DNA of 64,000 nucleotides from Capitella teleta (lineage: Eukaryota; Annelida; Polychaeta; Capitellidae), in NCBI GenBank assembly GCA_000328365.1, contig KB295955.1, forward strand, positions 270,042 to 334,041. Reading direction: 5' to 3'. Made by a program: the position numbers and the translations under genes. This document shows positions 1-31,119 of this stretch, one piece after another. The first letter of the stretch is position 1. Each line of letters opens with the position of its first letter. The notes beneath the pieces are model-generated. The model saw only the letters and a list, made by a program, of their open reading frames with translations, had not been told where the DNA came from and made no database searches.

Positions 1-147
1 ACTCAACAGTAGGAAATCTAAGATGCATGAATTAAAAAAATTACAATTTTTAAGGCCACCAACGCACAATAAAATATTTAAACCAACGGTTTATAGCTTT
101 ATAGTTACATCGAATTCAGAAGCAGAATATCATTTATACCATTTCTA

Positions 148-18596
<18,449 letters not shown>

Positions 18597-20666
18597 GATA
18601 AGATCAACAAAAGCGAACTCAAACGAAGAGGAGGCGAAACAGAAGAGAGAGAGGAGGGGAGAGGGCAAATCCACAGACACGGTGTAACTGGCGATGCGCT
18701 TGAGGAGGAGCCGAGAGTAGCAGTCCCTAGATGGCTCTGGCTAAACACAGTGAGGCTGCAGCAGTCGATGTGCGCTGTGTGGCGGCTCAGCAGCGTCTGG
18801 CTCTAAGCGCCCCGCATTCAGCCTTTTCAGATCGCTCTGGCTGCCAGCGCAGATGTCCCCGTGTTGAACAATTACAAAGCCCCAGCAGCCCCCCCCCCCC
18901 CTTCAGATGTTCATCGACCGGCCACATGCCGTCGATTTTCCTTTGTGTGCGTTGCACTCCCTAAACCCCCTCCCCTGCCCCCCTTCCAGTCATGCATGTC
19001 TTCCCCTGTTATTGCGCCCGTTATCCCATTGTTATTGCTGGTTGCCCAATATTATCGGAAATCATTAATAACGCGCGTCACACGCTTTCTCCGTCGCATA
19101 ATCAGCCGGAGCCTCGCGGCGATTTTTCATTAAATTTTATATATTTGTGGCGGTAATCTGGAGATTTCTCATTAATGTCGACCGCCCCCGTTAGCAAAAC
19201 AATCATCTTATCTTGGCTCTAATCCGCTCCTTTTCACCTTTCCCTTTCTTGTGTCAAAGCTGATTTGTGAAGTCGATCTTTTGTCGCATAGCATGCTCAT
19301 AATCTGTTTTCTCTCGGCTCAAGTGTGTTTTTAAGCCGATGTTATAATCTGGAAACCAAGGGCCTGAGACCCCAACCATTGATATATACAGCCATGCACC
19401 GTACCTATATAACGGTAAATGCGGGTGATGATCAACACCTGCGCACTGAAGTCTTCTACCGTCTGCGCATGCACTGGAGCGTGCATTGCGCGTGCTTCGA
19501 TCTAATTTTCATCTTGAGTCTTCACACACAGCTGCTGTGCTTAATTTTTAAAATCCGTTATTTGAACTTATTTCATTGTCCAATTTTATCGCCAATGCCT
19601 CATTTTTATCGATATCTGCTATTATTTATGAGATCGAATGCGATATTTTTTTCCCAACGCATTGCCGTGCAGGACGCGCGAGTACCGTTATGATATTCTT
19701 CGCGGGGGTTCAATCGCCATCTGCCGCCGCGTCTTCGAGGCCACTTGCTCGACTATTTCACTTCGTTGCGTGTCGGCCTTTGTGTCTAGGCTTGGCATTG
19801 AGATACAGCTGCCCGTGCATTACTTGATTCTTAGTAATCCACGAGATATCACTATTATATGTAACCAGCTGCTTGGCGCCAAATCATAACGCTCTTCACA
19901 TCAATTTTCACAACTCAACTTTATTTGATCTATTTTAGCAAATGTGCGCGTGCAAATAAGTGACTGAAGGAAATGAATTATAAATGGATAGTTGAATAAT
20001 AAACATCGGCTTCGGTCAGGATGACCGCGCAATTATATAACAACATCCACACAAGAGAGTATAATGAAATCCCGATTTAAGTTTGCGGCTCTGATGTATC
20101 TGCGTGTGTAGTCACGCACAGATCAAATTAATTTTCCTTGAAGTCCGCACACCATATTTTCGGATTAAAAACAATTTAATTTTAAAAGAAAGGTTGCACT
20201 GTGTTGCTGTGTGACCGAGGTGTGCGCCGATGGTATACGAATGACGGATGAGGAGGAGGCTGCGCAGTCAACACAATATTTGAATATTCTGTGGCGCAGT
20301 CTGGAGGTTTAACCAGTCGTGCGTTCAGCCTTCATTTCATCGTCTCGTGACTACTGCCCTTTCACCGCACTTTTTATGTAACACCCAGGGGTCATCTAAA
20401 CGCATTGGGTCAACGTATTTTGATGGTAACCGCGACAACTCGCCGCTTCTTTTTTTTTCTCTTGAAAAAAAAAAAAATTATATGATACGTTATGATAACC
20501 AACGCTGATGGATATTCGAGTCTTGTTCATAACGTTTCTGTTTGTAGAACTCTTGGCGGCGTTCTGGACGAGAACACTCATTGCTACACCCTGGAGGTCT
20601 CCTTCTACAGCTATCTGACCAACTCCGGAACTTCAGCTGTCGCCCTGCCATACACCGAAGAGGGCT

Positions 20667-20933
20667 GTATCCTTTGGAATCGTACGATATATATACGTAT
20701 GTATAAATATATCTGCTAAGCTGACTTTCTGTTGGCGAAAGAAATTATTTTGAACTTTATGTATCCTGGTTTGAATTGAGCGCAACTGTCACTTCTTTCA
20801 TCAGTTGCCGCATTGAGAAACTCAAGTTACTAGTTCCAGGAATTGGTATCAGGTGCTCCCAATTACTAAGTTACGAGTCGCAACACATCATAACGTATCA
20901 AATGCGTTATGATCCTTAACTTATCTACCTGAG
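20667..20933 (+). other. AGBL4: U12-type (minor spliceosome) intron in AGBL4
   Basis: The donor reads GTATCCTTT, the exact U12-class 5' splice consensus. A perfect branch site TCCTTAAC lies at 20913-20920, about 14 nt from the acceptor dinucleotide at 20932-20933, which is the tight spacing U12 introns require. There is no strong polypyrimidine tract. Splicing here gives TEEG-Y-MKLGRN, matching the conserved CCP6 order (TEEAYMKLGRN). Confidence 0.92.
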
Positions 20934-21409
20934 ATATGAAGCTAGGTCGGAACATGGCTCGCACCTTCCTCGATTACTACAAACTGTCTGGTTTCATCAG
21001 CACCAAACCCAACAGCGGAGGAGGCGTCAACGCCAAATCACACAGAACCAGCGCCAAAGACACCAAGTCCAACCACAGCCAGCAGCGGTCAGCCTCAGAT
21101 TCCATGAGTCGTGGAGATGACCGCTATGACCGGATGATGCGAGAGAGCAGGGTCATCTACGACAAGACCCAGACGGACAATCCGGCCATCCGCATGAGAG
21201 ACAAAGACAACTACCGCAGGAATTAACCATATGGATTCCTTTGCATCTCACGTATACATTGCATGTCGTTTTAGGAGCACCGTAGGTAATGCTTATTTAT
21301 TTCTGCTGTGATATCACTCAGTCCGTCCTTCATGAGCTCCCCTCCCTCCTCCCTTAGTCACTCTATGTTTGATACAATGTACCATGCAGTGGAGCCCTCC
21401 TTGTTCACA

Positions 21410-21415
21410 AATAAA
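21410..21415 (+). terminator. AGBL4: AGBL4 poly(A) signal AATAAA
   Basis: A canonical AATAAA lies 184 bp after the AGBL4 stop codon. Cleavage would fall at about 21425-21440, inside the 3' end of the opposing POLR1A transcript. Confidence 0.8.
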
Positions 21416-21439
21416 ATATAAGTCACATCAACTTCAAAA

Positions 21440-21445
21440 TTTATT
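21440..21445 (-). terminator. POLR1A: POLR1A poly(A) signal AATAAA (minus strand)
   Basis: TTTATT on the plus strand reads AATAAA on the minus strand, only 28 bp beyond the POLR1A stop codon, implying a 3' UTR of roughly 40-60 nt. It is 24 bp from the AGBL4 signal on the other strand. Confidence 0.75.
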
Positions 21446-21473
21446 GATCTCTGTTTAAACGAAATGAAAACCA

Positions 21474-24400
21474 TTAATTTGCTTTCGCAAGCAGATCAAA
21501 TGACCCCGTGCCTTCTTTGATGGTGTTGCCGAAAACCAGTCGAGCGGAAGGCGAATTCATGTCGTCATGAACGCCTAAACACAGAAAAGACAAGCTTCAT
21601 TCGATGAATCAAACTCTAATAGCCTACTCCACCTTGGAAAGTTGCAGTCTTTAAGAAATCCATAGTTGTCTCGAAAGTCATTTTCTGAATTGGCGATGCG
21701 TTGGACTGCAAACCAAATCGGTTGAACGCTTTGTATTCTCCTTCAAAAGTCATATAATCTGCGACCAGAGACAGATGGCGTGGATCCACTGTGATTCCAT
21801 ATGCGCTGAACACATCACGGATTTCCTGTAAGATGAAATATGCACCCGAGTAAAGAGAGGAAGATATGAGAAGCAGAACTTACCTTCATAATCACACTGC
21901 ACGCTGCCTCTATGCCGTACACTTGCGCCATGGCCATGATATTATTGCTGTATAACTTATGCAGATCAAGGATTTGGTCATGTCTATGCAATTCCTGAAG
22001 GGGAGGAACACATACTGTTTGGGTAAATACAGAATGAGCAACGTACCCGCATGTTGACGCCTTCTGTTTTGAACACTTGCAGTCCCTCACGGCCGATGGT
22101 TTTGTCATCGGTAACAAAACAACGCGAGATTCCTGGTTTCTCTGTCACGACTGCTTTCCTTGCTTCCATTTCCACAATGGACGCGATATCAATACGCTTC
22201 TCCATGATGTCATACTGCGTCATCAAACAAATCAGATCACACTCACAGAAACACGTGTTAACTCACGCTGTACGTGGCTTCACACCACAGGAAATGTTTA
22301 GCGTCATACGAATAGCTGCTCAAATGTTCAACTCTGTGTAACACGGCCTGAAATAGTTAATAGTTGAATAATATTTATAACGTTATTTTTATCGGTTTAT
22401 CCTGTCATAAAGAAATCTTACGTTGATTCTACGAGGGTCCATTTTAACTTCTTTGCTTTTCTTGTCTCTTTTGAAGGTTTCCTCGACTGAATTTCGCTCA
22501 AACTTATTCACATCTTCCGTCAGTTCACTCAAGTCAATGTCTTCTGTGTCTGACTCCTCCAGCCCAAGATCCTCGCCCTTCTCCTCTTCCTCGAGGCCGG
22601 CTTCCCTCTGATCCTCCTCTTCACCCTCATAATCCTGGTCCTCCATCTGCCTCTTTCTCACTTTGTCTGCAGTCGCATCTCCGTCGTGCAAATCGTCATC
22701 CACAATGTCTTCATCCTCCTCCTCCGCTGTTTCTCCATCTTTTTTTTTCTTCTCCTTCAAATTTCCATAAGAAACCAATCTGGGGAAAACAAAAGATTAC
22801 GAAATAACGAAAACCAGGAGCCAACAACACCCACTGCTTCTTCTTCATTTTCTGGATGTACAATTTGATGGCGTTCATGATCAATTTGAGGAACTTGGTT
22901 TCTACGTAGCTGAGAATTCCATCTGCTTTCAGGTTGTACTCTTGTTTGTACATTCGCGCTGGCAAAAAGTGCAATCGCACTTTGTACAAACGCTTGTTGA
23001 GACTCATACTGTGGTACAGAGAAGGTCAATAAGTGAAAGAATTGACATATAACAACAAACCTATCTTTGCTGATGGAAAGTTTCTCCGAGGTTTCAGCAA
23101 ACTCGAGAACCTGTGAGAGCAGCACTTTATTGAGTTTGCGCTTAAGACCGATGGCTGCATGCTCAGCAGAGGGTAGCACCGGACATTCCATGTTGGGGGT
23201 CTTGATGTTGTCAGAGGCAACCATCAGGATCTCCCTCAAACGGGGAATTCCAAGCGTGACGTTCATTTCTCCACGTCCAGCGAAATGGAAAGTGTTGAGG
23301 GTCATCTGGGTGGAGGGTTCTCCAATGGACTGAGCTGCTAACAGACCAACAGCCTCTCCGGGGGGAACTACGCTCTTCAGATGGCGCAGATACATCAGGC
23401 GTTTGAAGTCACTGGTGCTCATTCCTTGTGTTGAAACCTCGTTGTCAGGATGCAAAAGCTACAAGAGGGTGTCAGTTGATGCACATCATTGCTCTGCCCC
23501 GTACGAACCTTCATGGGATTCACTTTTACATAATCCTGAATCAACCTTTCAAAGTTTTCCGAAACTGATCCTATGAAGCGATCGGGTTGGAAACGGGAAA
23601 GCACTGTGTCTGGTCCAGACCCTGTGTATGCCGCATACCTAGAGAGAAAGAACAACAAACAAAATTGAACAATCTCCTGAGAAGGCGATAAATCAACATC
23701 CATACTTGTGCTTTTCATCTTGTGAGAGGTCCTGCCACATCTGGCAGAGCGCCAGCGTTTTTTGTGAGCGTCCATTCTTGCACTGGCCATTTGAGTCCAC
23801 TTTGCTCTCTTTACACAGTTTGAGGAAAGCAGTCGATCGGCCATCTTGGCTCTTGCTTTTCTTCTTCCATTTCCGTAACTGCAAATAAAAGGAAATAGGA
23901 TTCAAATTGAAGTCAAAATAAACTCTCACTTTTCCCCAATGTTTCTCAGCTGATGAACAGTCCATTTGAGAGAAAACAGCTTTGCGTTCTTCTTTGTTCA
24001 TCAGTGCTTTTTCGTTTTCTATGAGGAACGAATACTGGTTGCTCTTCAGATAGGGAGTCTTCAGGATGTCAAGACTGTCTCCTCCATAGTTGAACTGCAG
24101 AAAACAACTCACTGACGAGGCAATTGGCACAGCGCCAGCAGCACAAACCTGCAGCACGCTACCATCGCTGTCCCGGACAGTGAGGTCATAACTGATCTGA
24201 ATTCCTTCCAAATGTTTGATGATGCAGCGCTGGAGGTATCCACTGCGACTGGTCTTCACGGCTGTGTCAACCAGACCCTGAAGAAACAGAACACTGTGCA
24301 GGAAAGTTCCAAGCGTAGACACACACCTCTCTTCCTGCCATGCAATGGAAGTAATACTCTTGGGGCCTGATGCCCGTGAGGAAGCGTGTGGCAATGAAGC

Positions 24401-27400
24401 CCCCCGCTTTGGGGGATGGGTCATAAGGCTGGAAGGAGGGCAGGGAACGGCCACTGAAGGAGATGGGAGGACGGCGACCTTCCAGCTCAATTTGCCCCAA
24501 AAGACAGGAAATCTGCATGCAGTTGACCTTGAATAAAGAAAATCCATCCTTCCTGAGTCTACCATAAAATGCTAGATTACAAACCGATGAACCTTTGGCG
24601 CCAGATTGCACCATTAACTGAAGATTATTGTGAGGGAAGATCTTGTGTAAACCGTGAGGAATGCAGGCCCTGAGAATGGAAACGATGCATTATTCAGCCA
24701 CAAATCAACACAACTCACTTTGCAATGTCGTTCTGCAGCTGATCAGTGTTACCCTTCATGGATAGGTCAAGGTCTTTGAGCTCATCATCCTTACTCCAGT
24801 GAGCAGCCTGCACTGCATCATGCAGCTCCTGTTCTGATGGGCTGCCTTCCAGGTGGAACGCCTTCGCCACAACAGAAGGGCCGCTCAGTGCCGCTGCTTT
24901 CATCACTTTCCTCCGCTTCTTATTCGCCTGATATAGTCAGCGTAGAAAGATATTTTGAGCCAATGCATTCACTCACTTTTTCTTTGACCAAAATATCTTC
25001 AACTCCGAGCGTGAAACCCCGGAACTGCAAGAAAATAGTGAAGAGTTTTGCAAGTGAAGTCAACAGCTTGCCAGCAGCTGGGCCGCCGTAAATCTGCAAA
25101 AGAAGAACTGATCAAAGCAATAATTTTGGGAGATACAAACACCGACCTCATAAACGGCATGCACCAACCCATAGGGTGTGTTTCCATAATGACCCTTGTC
25201 CAGCACACCGACCAGCAGCTCTCCGTGCATAATGACCACCTCACTCTCAGTCATTTCATTGCCTTTAAGGGGAGTGCCACCAGCCAACCAATCCCTCGCT
25301 TTTCCTTGGCTCCAATTCTGGAAACACAGCATGATTCCCATCCATCAACAGATTCCCTGAAAACGGACCTTCCCGTCAATTTTGCTTTTGCCAGTTAAGT
25401 TCAACGGAGTTGCATTTTCCGGAAGAACATTCAGGAGAACAGTGGACAGGACTTGTTTGCCAGACCACATGACATGAGGCTTCAACATGCTTGGAGGCAG
25501 CAACTTGACTCTCCCTCGTTTGTCCGTGAGCGCGCTGTACACGAGGAGGTGGTAGTCATCCTTGTGGAAGAATCGACCACGCATGGTCAAAAGCACTCCT
25601 GATATCATGTGATCCTGGATGAGGCCTGCTAACGGCGTTCCGTCTTTGGGTACCAGGTACTGGTAATCAGTCGCAGCTGAAAATTGATGACAATGAAGCA
25701 AGAAATCTTGCGTGTGACCACATACCGAGGTTGTATCCCTCTGCTCTTGCCAGTTCATTCTGAGGAAAATGCGCGTTCATTTCGTCTCCATCAAAATCTG
25801 CGTTGTATGCTTTGCAGTTGGCGTAATGCAAACGCAGCGTTTTCTCCTTGGGCAGGATACGCGCCCTGTGTGCCTGGATGCTGGGACGATGCAGAGAGGG
25901 CTGCCTGTTGAGCAGCATCACATCGTTGTCCTTGATGTGGCGCAGTACAATTTTTCCGGGACTGGCGGGGTTCCAGTCAAATGGAGGAGCCAGCAACTGT
26001 TTGGCGATTGATTCCCTTTGCGCTAAGTCATTTTTGAGCAGTACACGGCGGCCATCTTCCATGATGACTTGTGTGGCCCCTGGATGTTTCAGGGGGCCAT
26101 TGAGCACAGCTTGCTTCAGCTCCTGGAAATTCCACGGAGTCACTGGTTGAGGATAAGTCAGCTTCAGAGCGAACACCATCGGCACTCCTATCTGGTTTGT
26201 GCTGATGTAAGGGTCAGGAGAAATTACTGATCGACACGCAAAGTCCACTCGTTTTCCCATCATGAATTTGCGGAACAGACCTTCTTTCTTTTCCAGAATC
26301 TATTGTAAAGAGGAATTATTTTGTGGATCAATGAATTGTCAACAAACAGACCTGGCGAACGCCCGGCATGATTTTGTTGTTCGATTTCACCGTCATATCC
26401 ACATCCAGGGTGCTGTCAACAATCGCGTTGACCCCAACCTGCAGGGCAATCCATGCTGCGTACAACTTCTCTGATTTACTTTTGCGCCCTGGAACTTCCT
26501 CCGTGATTTCTGGCGTTTCTTCGTCCGCTTTCATGGAAGCCAAGATGCCGCGTAACTCCCAACAAAGACCGACGCAGCGGCAGAGCGTGGTCGTTTGTCC
26601 GCTCTCAAACTTCTTCTCTCCCATGAAACTCACCTACAAAAATATAGAATTCAAACTTGTGTTCACAGATTTGAGTGAAATGCTCACTGGTCTGAATTTG
26701 GTGGGAATGACTGGTAAGACCTCAATGAAGAAGACATCAAAAGGGTTGTCAACATCCTTGCTACACACATCCAGCGCTCCAATCAGCTTGCGCAGAAACT
26801 CACTGTCATTCACCCAGAGCTGCTGCAGGTGTTTGCGCACATCAGTCTGAGTGAGGTAGACTTGGCTGTCCATGAGGCTGGCAACCTCCTTCTCCACCTC
26901 AACCTGCGTCTCCATCTCAGCCGCCTCCTCATCCTCCATTTCAACCTCATCTGCTGCGTCTGGTGTTTCAATTTGTCTAAGTCTGCAAAGGGAATTTTTC
27001 ATTCATTGATGAAGCAAAGAGAAATGTGAAGGGCGCACATCTTAGCTGCTTCCTTTTGCTGTTTGCGAAGCTCCAAAGATTGTTGAGCGACCGCTCGTTT
27101 TAATCCGCTGGCAAAGAAAACCTTGTTCTGTTGATGGGTGCGGATTTTGCGACTGGGCATTTTGCACGATTGGCACTTGCTGGTTCCACGTGCACATTTA
27201 TCCAGCATCTTCCTCACCAGCCCATTGCGCTGGGCCACCACATTCTTCACTTGGCACCTACGACTGCGCTCAGTGCCAGCGCCTAGTTCAGCCGCTTTGA
27301 CAGAAATGAGATCACTGAACTCTCCCTCTGCCATCGGTGTCTGATTGTTGTTGACCATCGCGTTGAAGTGGTCACCCAAGATGCCTGGTCCGGTGGCCAC

Positions 27401-27838
27401 GCCTCTGTCCAAAAGGTCAACTTGATGGATGAATAGATGCTTCTCTAGGACGGAGAGACGCATCTTGTGACACGTGAAACACATTCCCATGAGAATCTGA
27501 GGGAAGCAATGTCAGGATGAACATGAAAAGAAGGCGTGGCATACCTTTGTCATTAGTTGGAAGGTGACAGGGTTGTAGCATGGCAAGGGCAGGGTGATGT
27601 GACCCATGTGACCAGGACAGTGCAGATTGGATTGTCCGCATGTGGTGCATACATCATCTGACTCACTTGAGCCGAGAGCAGCGTCGTAAGGACCTCCATC
27701 AGCTGGTCGAAGCAGTGCATCAAAGGCAGCGGAGTTGGTGATTTCCTTGACACTAAGTTGCTTGATTTGTTGAGCATCATAAAGACTGAAGCGCACTCCC
27801 TTCAGCAGGTGAGACGGGATATCAGAGTTGATCGTCAT
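21474..27838 (-). CDS. POLR1A: DNA-directed RNA polymerase I largest subunit (RPA1/RPA190)
   Basis: This is the catalytic subunit that transcribes rRNA genes in the nucleolus. It has 23 coding exons, first to last: 27545-27838, 27039-27496, 26688-26982, 26352-26633, 25726-26299, 25369-25676, 25147-25317, 24977-25093, 24719-24927, 24585-24669, 24327-24527, 24149-24277, 23930-24094, 23706-23878, 23509-23638, 23061-23458, 22831-23008, 22422-22779, 22267-22347, 22047-22214, 21884-21994, 21633-21825, 21474-21574. The total is about 1725 aa; the sum is off by one base, so one boundary is misplaced. Visible are the zinc-binding clamp motif (CTTCGQ...CPGHMGH), the active-site loop [10 protein letters not shown] with the Mg-binding Asp triad, LLNRQPSLH, the bridge-helix/trigger-loop exon ([22 protein letters not shown]), a Glu/Asp-rich insert in exon 22422-22779, and the end ...[19 protein letters not shown]. 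The ATG is preceded by a likely 5'-UTR splice acceptor (TTGCAG). Confidence 0.96.
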
Positions 27839-27839
27839 G

Positions 27840-28300
27840 GTGAATCAACCTGCAACAGATTCTCACATTAGAACATTCAATAAACCAGTGTCTCTACATA
27901 TTAATGTCATACTGGTAAGCTTGACGGCCCATCTCCCTCAGAGTGAGTGAGATCAGTGACTGAGTGAGGTTAACTTGTGAATATGTGGTAGTAAGTGTAA
28001 GTAAATAAGAGCACATGTACTGGACTACGGATGTTCGGATTCTAGACTTTATTGAATATGGTGCATTCTTCCATTTGTTTCCACCTTTACCTACTATACA
28101 ATCAGTGACATGAAAGCAAAGAAGATAGCGCTGATTAGGCTTCTTTCTCATTCTTACCTTGAACACTAGGATCGAACTCCGGCGACAACAATGTGCAAGC
28201 ATATTTGATCGTTGATAAACAGGCAAAGGTACGAACATTTGCTATTGTTGACAAAGTGACATGTTGATGCCAGCACTGCCACTGGACTGACATACTGAGA
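27840..28300. promoter_or_regulatory. POLR1A upstream region
   Basis: About 460 bp separate the POLR1A ATG from the first transposon. A TTGCAG acceptor just upstream of the ATG (about 27850) suggests a 5'-UTR intron. No TATA box or open frame of note was seen. The promoter must lie here or inside the transposon that follows. Confidence 0.4.
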
Positions 28301-28308
28301 CATGGCTC

Positions 28309-29495
28309 TAGAGATGGGCTTGATATGACTGATATCAATATTGCTCGATACTGGCGAGCAATATTGATTGTTTTCTTCAACATTGTGAGGGAACGTTACA
28401 TCTGATATTGATATTTTTATCAAATTCATATTGTAAATAAATCTAACAAATTCAATCAACTAGTTAAACATACATCACAAATTGCACTACAAGCGTGCGA
28501 CTATTTTTTGGAGCCACGAAAATGCTGACCGTTGGCCCAGATGAATTCGTACATTTCACGGAAATTCAGGGGAATCGCCTTTGAACTCTCAGGCCAGTTA
28601 TTCTCGCTAAGGCCACGGTTTGCAGTCTTTACAATTTAAAATGGCCAGGTGAGCAATTTTTAGCTCTCCTAAAATTTGCTCAGCTAAACACAATCAAAAT
28701 TAAGTATTAACTATTACTAAGTTACCAGTTAGGCCCTTTTTATGTTTGCTACTTTTCTTTGCATTATATCTCAAATCAGTCATGAATGAAATGTAGATTT
28801 AAATCACACTTATTTTTGTGAGGATTTTATGGATATGGAGGTGTTGACATTTGCCTGACCAGATTCAGATTTAGGATTGGTCAATTTCTCTAACCCCAGA
28901 GCCACTGTATGGGCCATACCAGTAATGTGACGTGAAAGAGCATGCTTCTAGGTGGCACTTCCAATACCTCAACTTCTCTTACAATAGCTAATGCTTGCTG
29001 CATTAACTTTTAGCGCCGTCGCAAAGCAAAACTGAAACCATTGCTATGTCACTTCGAGTTCGCATAATTTATTTTCCCTGGGCGCCGATCGGACTCGGCC
29101 TCTCATGCATTAAACACTAGCTTCCATATAAGGCGATCGGTAATCTTGATTCGAGGCCGACCGCCTCCGAAGACAAACGTGGGAAAAAAGAAGTCTCTTA
29201 ATAAGGACTTCGGCAATCTTCGGCAACACTCGGAGGAGACTCAACATGCGACCTCTCGCGAACGTAAACAAGAGAATATCCTAGCCAAGCAACTCTTCAC
29301 TCGCGTGAATCAAATTTGCGCGAGCAATTGCTCGCATGAAAACGAATAGACTGGGTCGGCTGTTTGCGGAAATGAATGAAATATTTTCTCTTCTTTTTTT
29401 TTCTGGCTTAGTAACTATGGCTACTGATATCGATATTGCTCGATACTTTTGGGGCGATATCTTGAGCGACTGTTGCCTTGTTGAGCCCAACCCTA
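28309..29495. mobile_element. non-autonomous hAT element (MITE-like), 1187 bp
   Basis: The left end TAGAGATGGGCTTGAT and the right end (reverse complement) TAGGGTTGGGCTCAAC are imperfect terminal inverted repeats. Both subterminal regions carry TATCGAGCAATAT/ATATTGCTCGATACT. The element is flanked by a perfect 8-bp target duplication CATGGCTC (28301-28308 and 29496-29503), the length hAT transposases make. There is no transposase frame inside. It interrupts a tRNA-derived SINE and lies about 470 bp upstream of the POLR1A start codon. Confidence 0.85.
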
Positions 29496-29690
29496 CATGG
29501 CTCAGTTGAAGAGCGCTGAACTTTCAATCCAGAGGTATGGGGTTGATCCCCTTGCTTCACTACGTTGCCGGCTGGTCACAGCACTCTCAGCTCTGCACTG
29601 TGGCTATGAAAATTGAAAGAACCTTTTGCTGCGTCAACACTCTTTGATAGTTAAGCAAATTTCCTTCAGCTTTTGGATAAATAATATATT
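29496..29690 (+). mobile_element. tRNA-derived SINE (head split by the hAT element)
   Basis: TGGCTCAGTTG (29498-29508) is a good A box. It is followed by an anticodon-arm-like GCGCTGAAC...ATCCAG and a B-box-like GGGGTTGATCCCC with one base missing. A non-tRNA body (GTCACAGCACTCTC...) and an AT-rich tail ending near 29690 follow. The first few bases of the tRNA head (ACTGAGA, before 28301) lie on the other side of the hAT insertion. Too diverged for a working tRNA. Confidence 0.75.
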
Positions 29691-31119
29691 ATTTTATTTA
29701 ATAATCATCATTCATTCCCCTGGGTGACTCCATTCTAAAGTACAGTATCTTATGTCGGAACCTTGTAACAAATGATTTAAATATTTGAGATTTATGGGCA
29801 GCACTTTCAGCACTCGGTGGATATTGTCCTAATCATGCTAAGGCTAATGCCCTTTACAAAATGAATTATGAATGAATTATTTATTACTTTCATCATTCAT
29901 GATCATAAGTCTTATAATCATAAGAGAATGATCATAAACCATGCATCATTGCACGAGGTGTGTGTGCATCACATGGTCTCTCGGGGATCAGCTAGAGGGT
30001 TAGGCTGCTGTCGCTTAATGTTTATGTTACCATGTATCTAGCATTCACACGCACTCAACGAGCAAAGACTGAAGAGGCTAAAAGAGCGTTGAGCGATGAT
30101 AGAGCGATACGCGAGCATATAAGTTCGATTTCGCATCGAGGGCGACGTGATTTGCGAATTTTCTAGATTTGAAGGTAACCCTGGAAGTTGACGTATAAAA
30201 TAATATTAACCTCGAGGATATCAGGTGGCGATTTATAACGAATAAAACATAACATTCACAAATCGTGAAGATTTCCACACATGTTCAATGTTGTGAAGCA
30301 AGCGGATACACGTGGCTCCACCAAGCGAGTTGAACTGCTTCGAAATACGTTATGAATCATGATTATCTTATTCGTGAGAAAAATAAGTGTATCATTACGC
30401 GTTGGTACTTGGCGGACTTACTACCATGAGATTCTCGGCGAAGCTCTCTTTGGTAGCATGATAGCATCGAAGCATCAATCATGGGACATGCGCTCTTTGA
30501 ATCTCATCTCACGTAAAGTATCACATTATGAGGTCAGACACACAAGAAACGCATCAGAAACATAACAACTATGCATATATATAATATATATAATAAATAG
30601 CCACCAAGTCCAGTTGAAATAGGGTTGGACCAGGGGAAAAAAATGCAACAAAAAGTTTTTCATCGGAATTATATGCGGAAGTATGGCCAGATTAACAGAC
30701 AACAAAATCCACAGGAAAAATTAATTGGAAAAATGGTTAAAATCGATAATGAATGTCGAAAAAATATAGAAAAATGGAAATGCTCCAAACCACGGCAAAT
30801 AGCATATATACTTCTTATGTGTATTCTTTCGTTTTTCTCTATATATTTTTCTTTGTCTTCTATTGCCTCGTTTCTGAGAACTAATTCCACTTTATATTAC
30901 TTTACCTGTGATCTCTATCATAAATCTTCATTTCTCTCCCCTTATACACGTACTTGTTTGTGAACATACTCGCATACTATATTATAATATCATATAAGTC
31001 ATGAACTAACGAATCACCCTGCGGAAGCAGGTTCAATATCGCGCCTTAAATGGTACACCCACAATTAAAGCCGGGGCTTTAAAGGTTCATATACGCTCTT
31101 CGAGTGTTCTGCGTGTACA

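Noticed and set aside
29496-29570. tRNA gene
   Set aside because: The anticodon stem and B box are imperfect, the D arm is shared with a transposon insertion and a SINE body follows; it is a tRNA-derived SINE.
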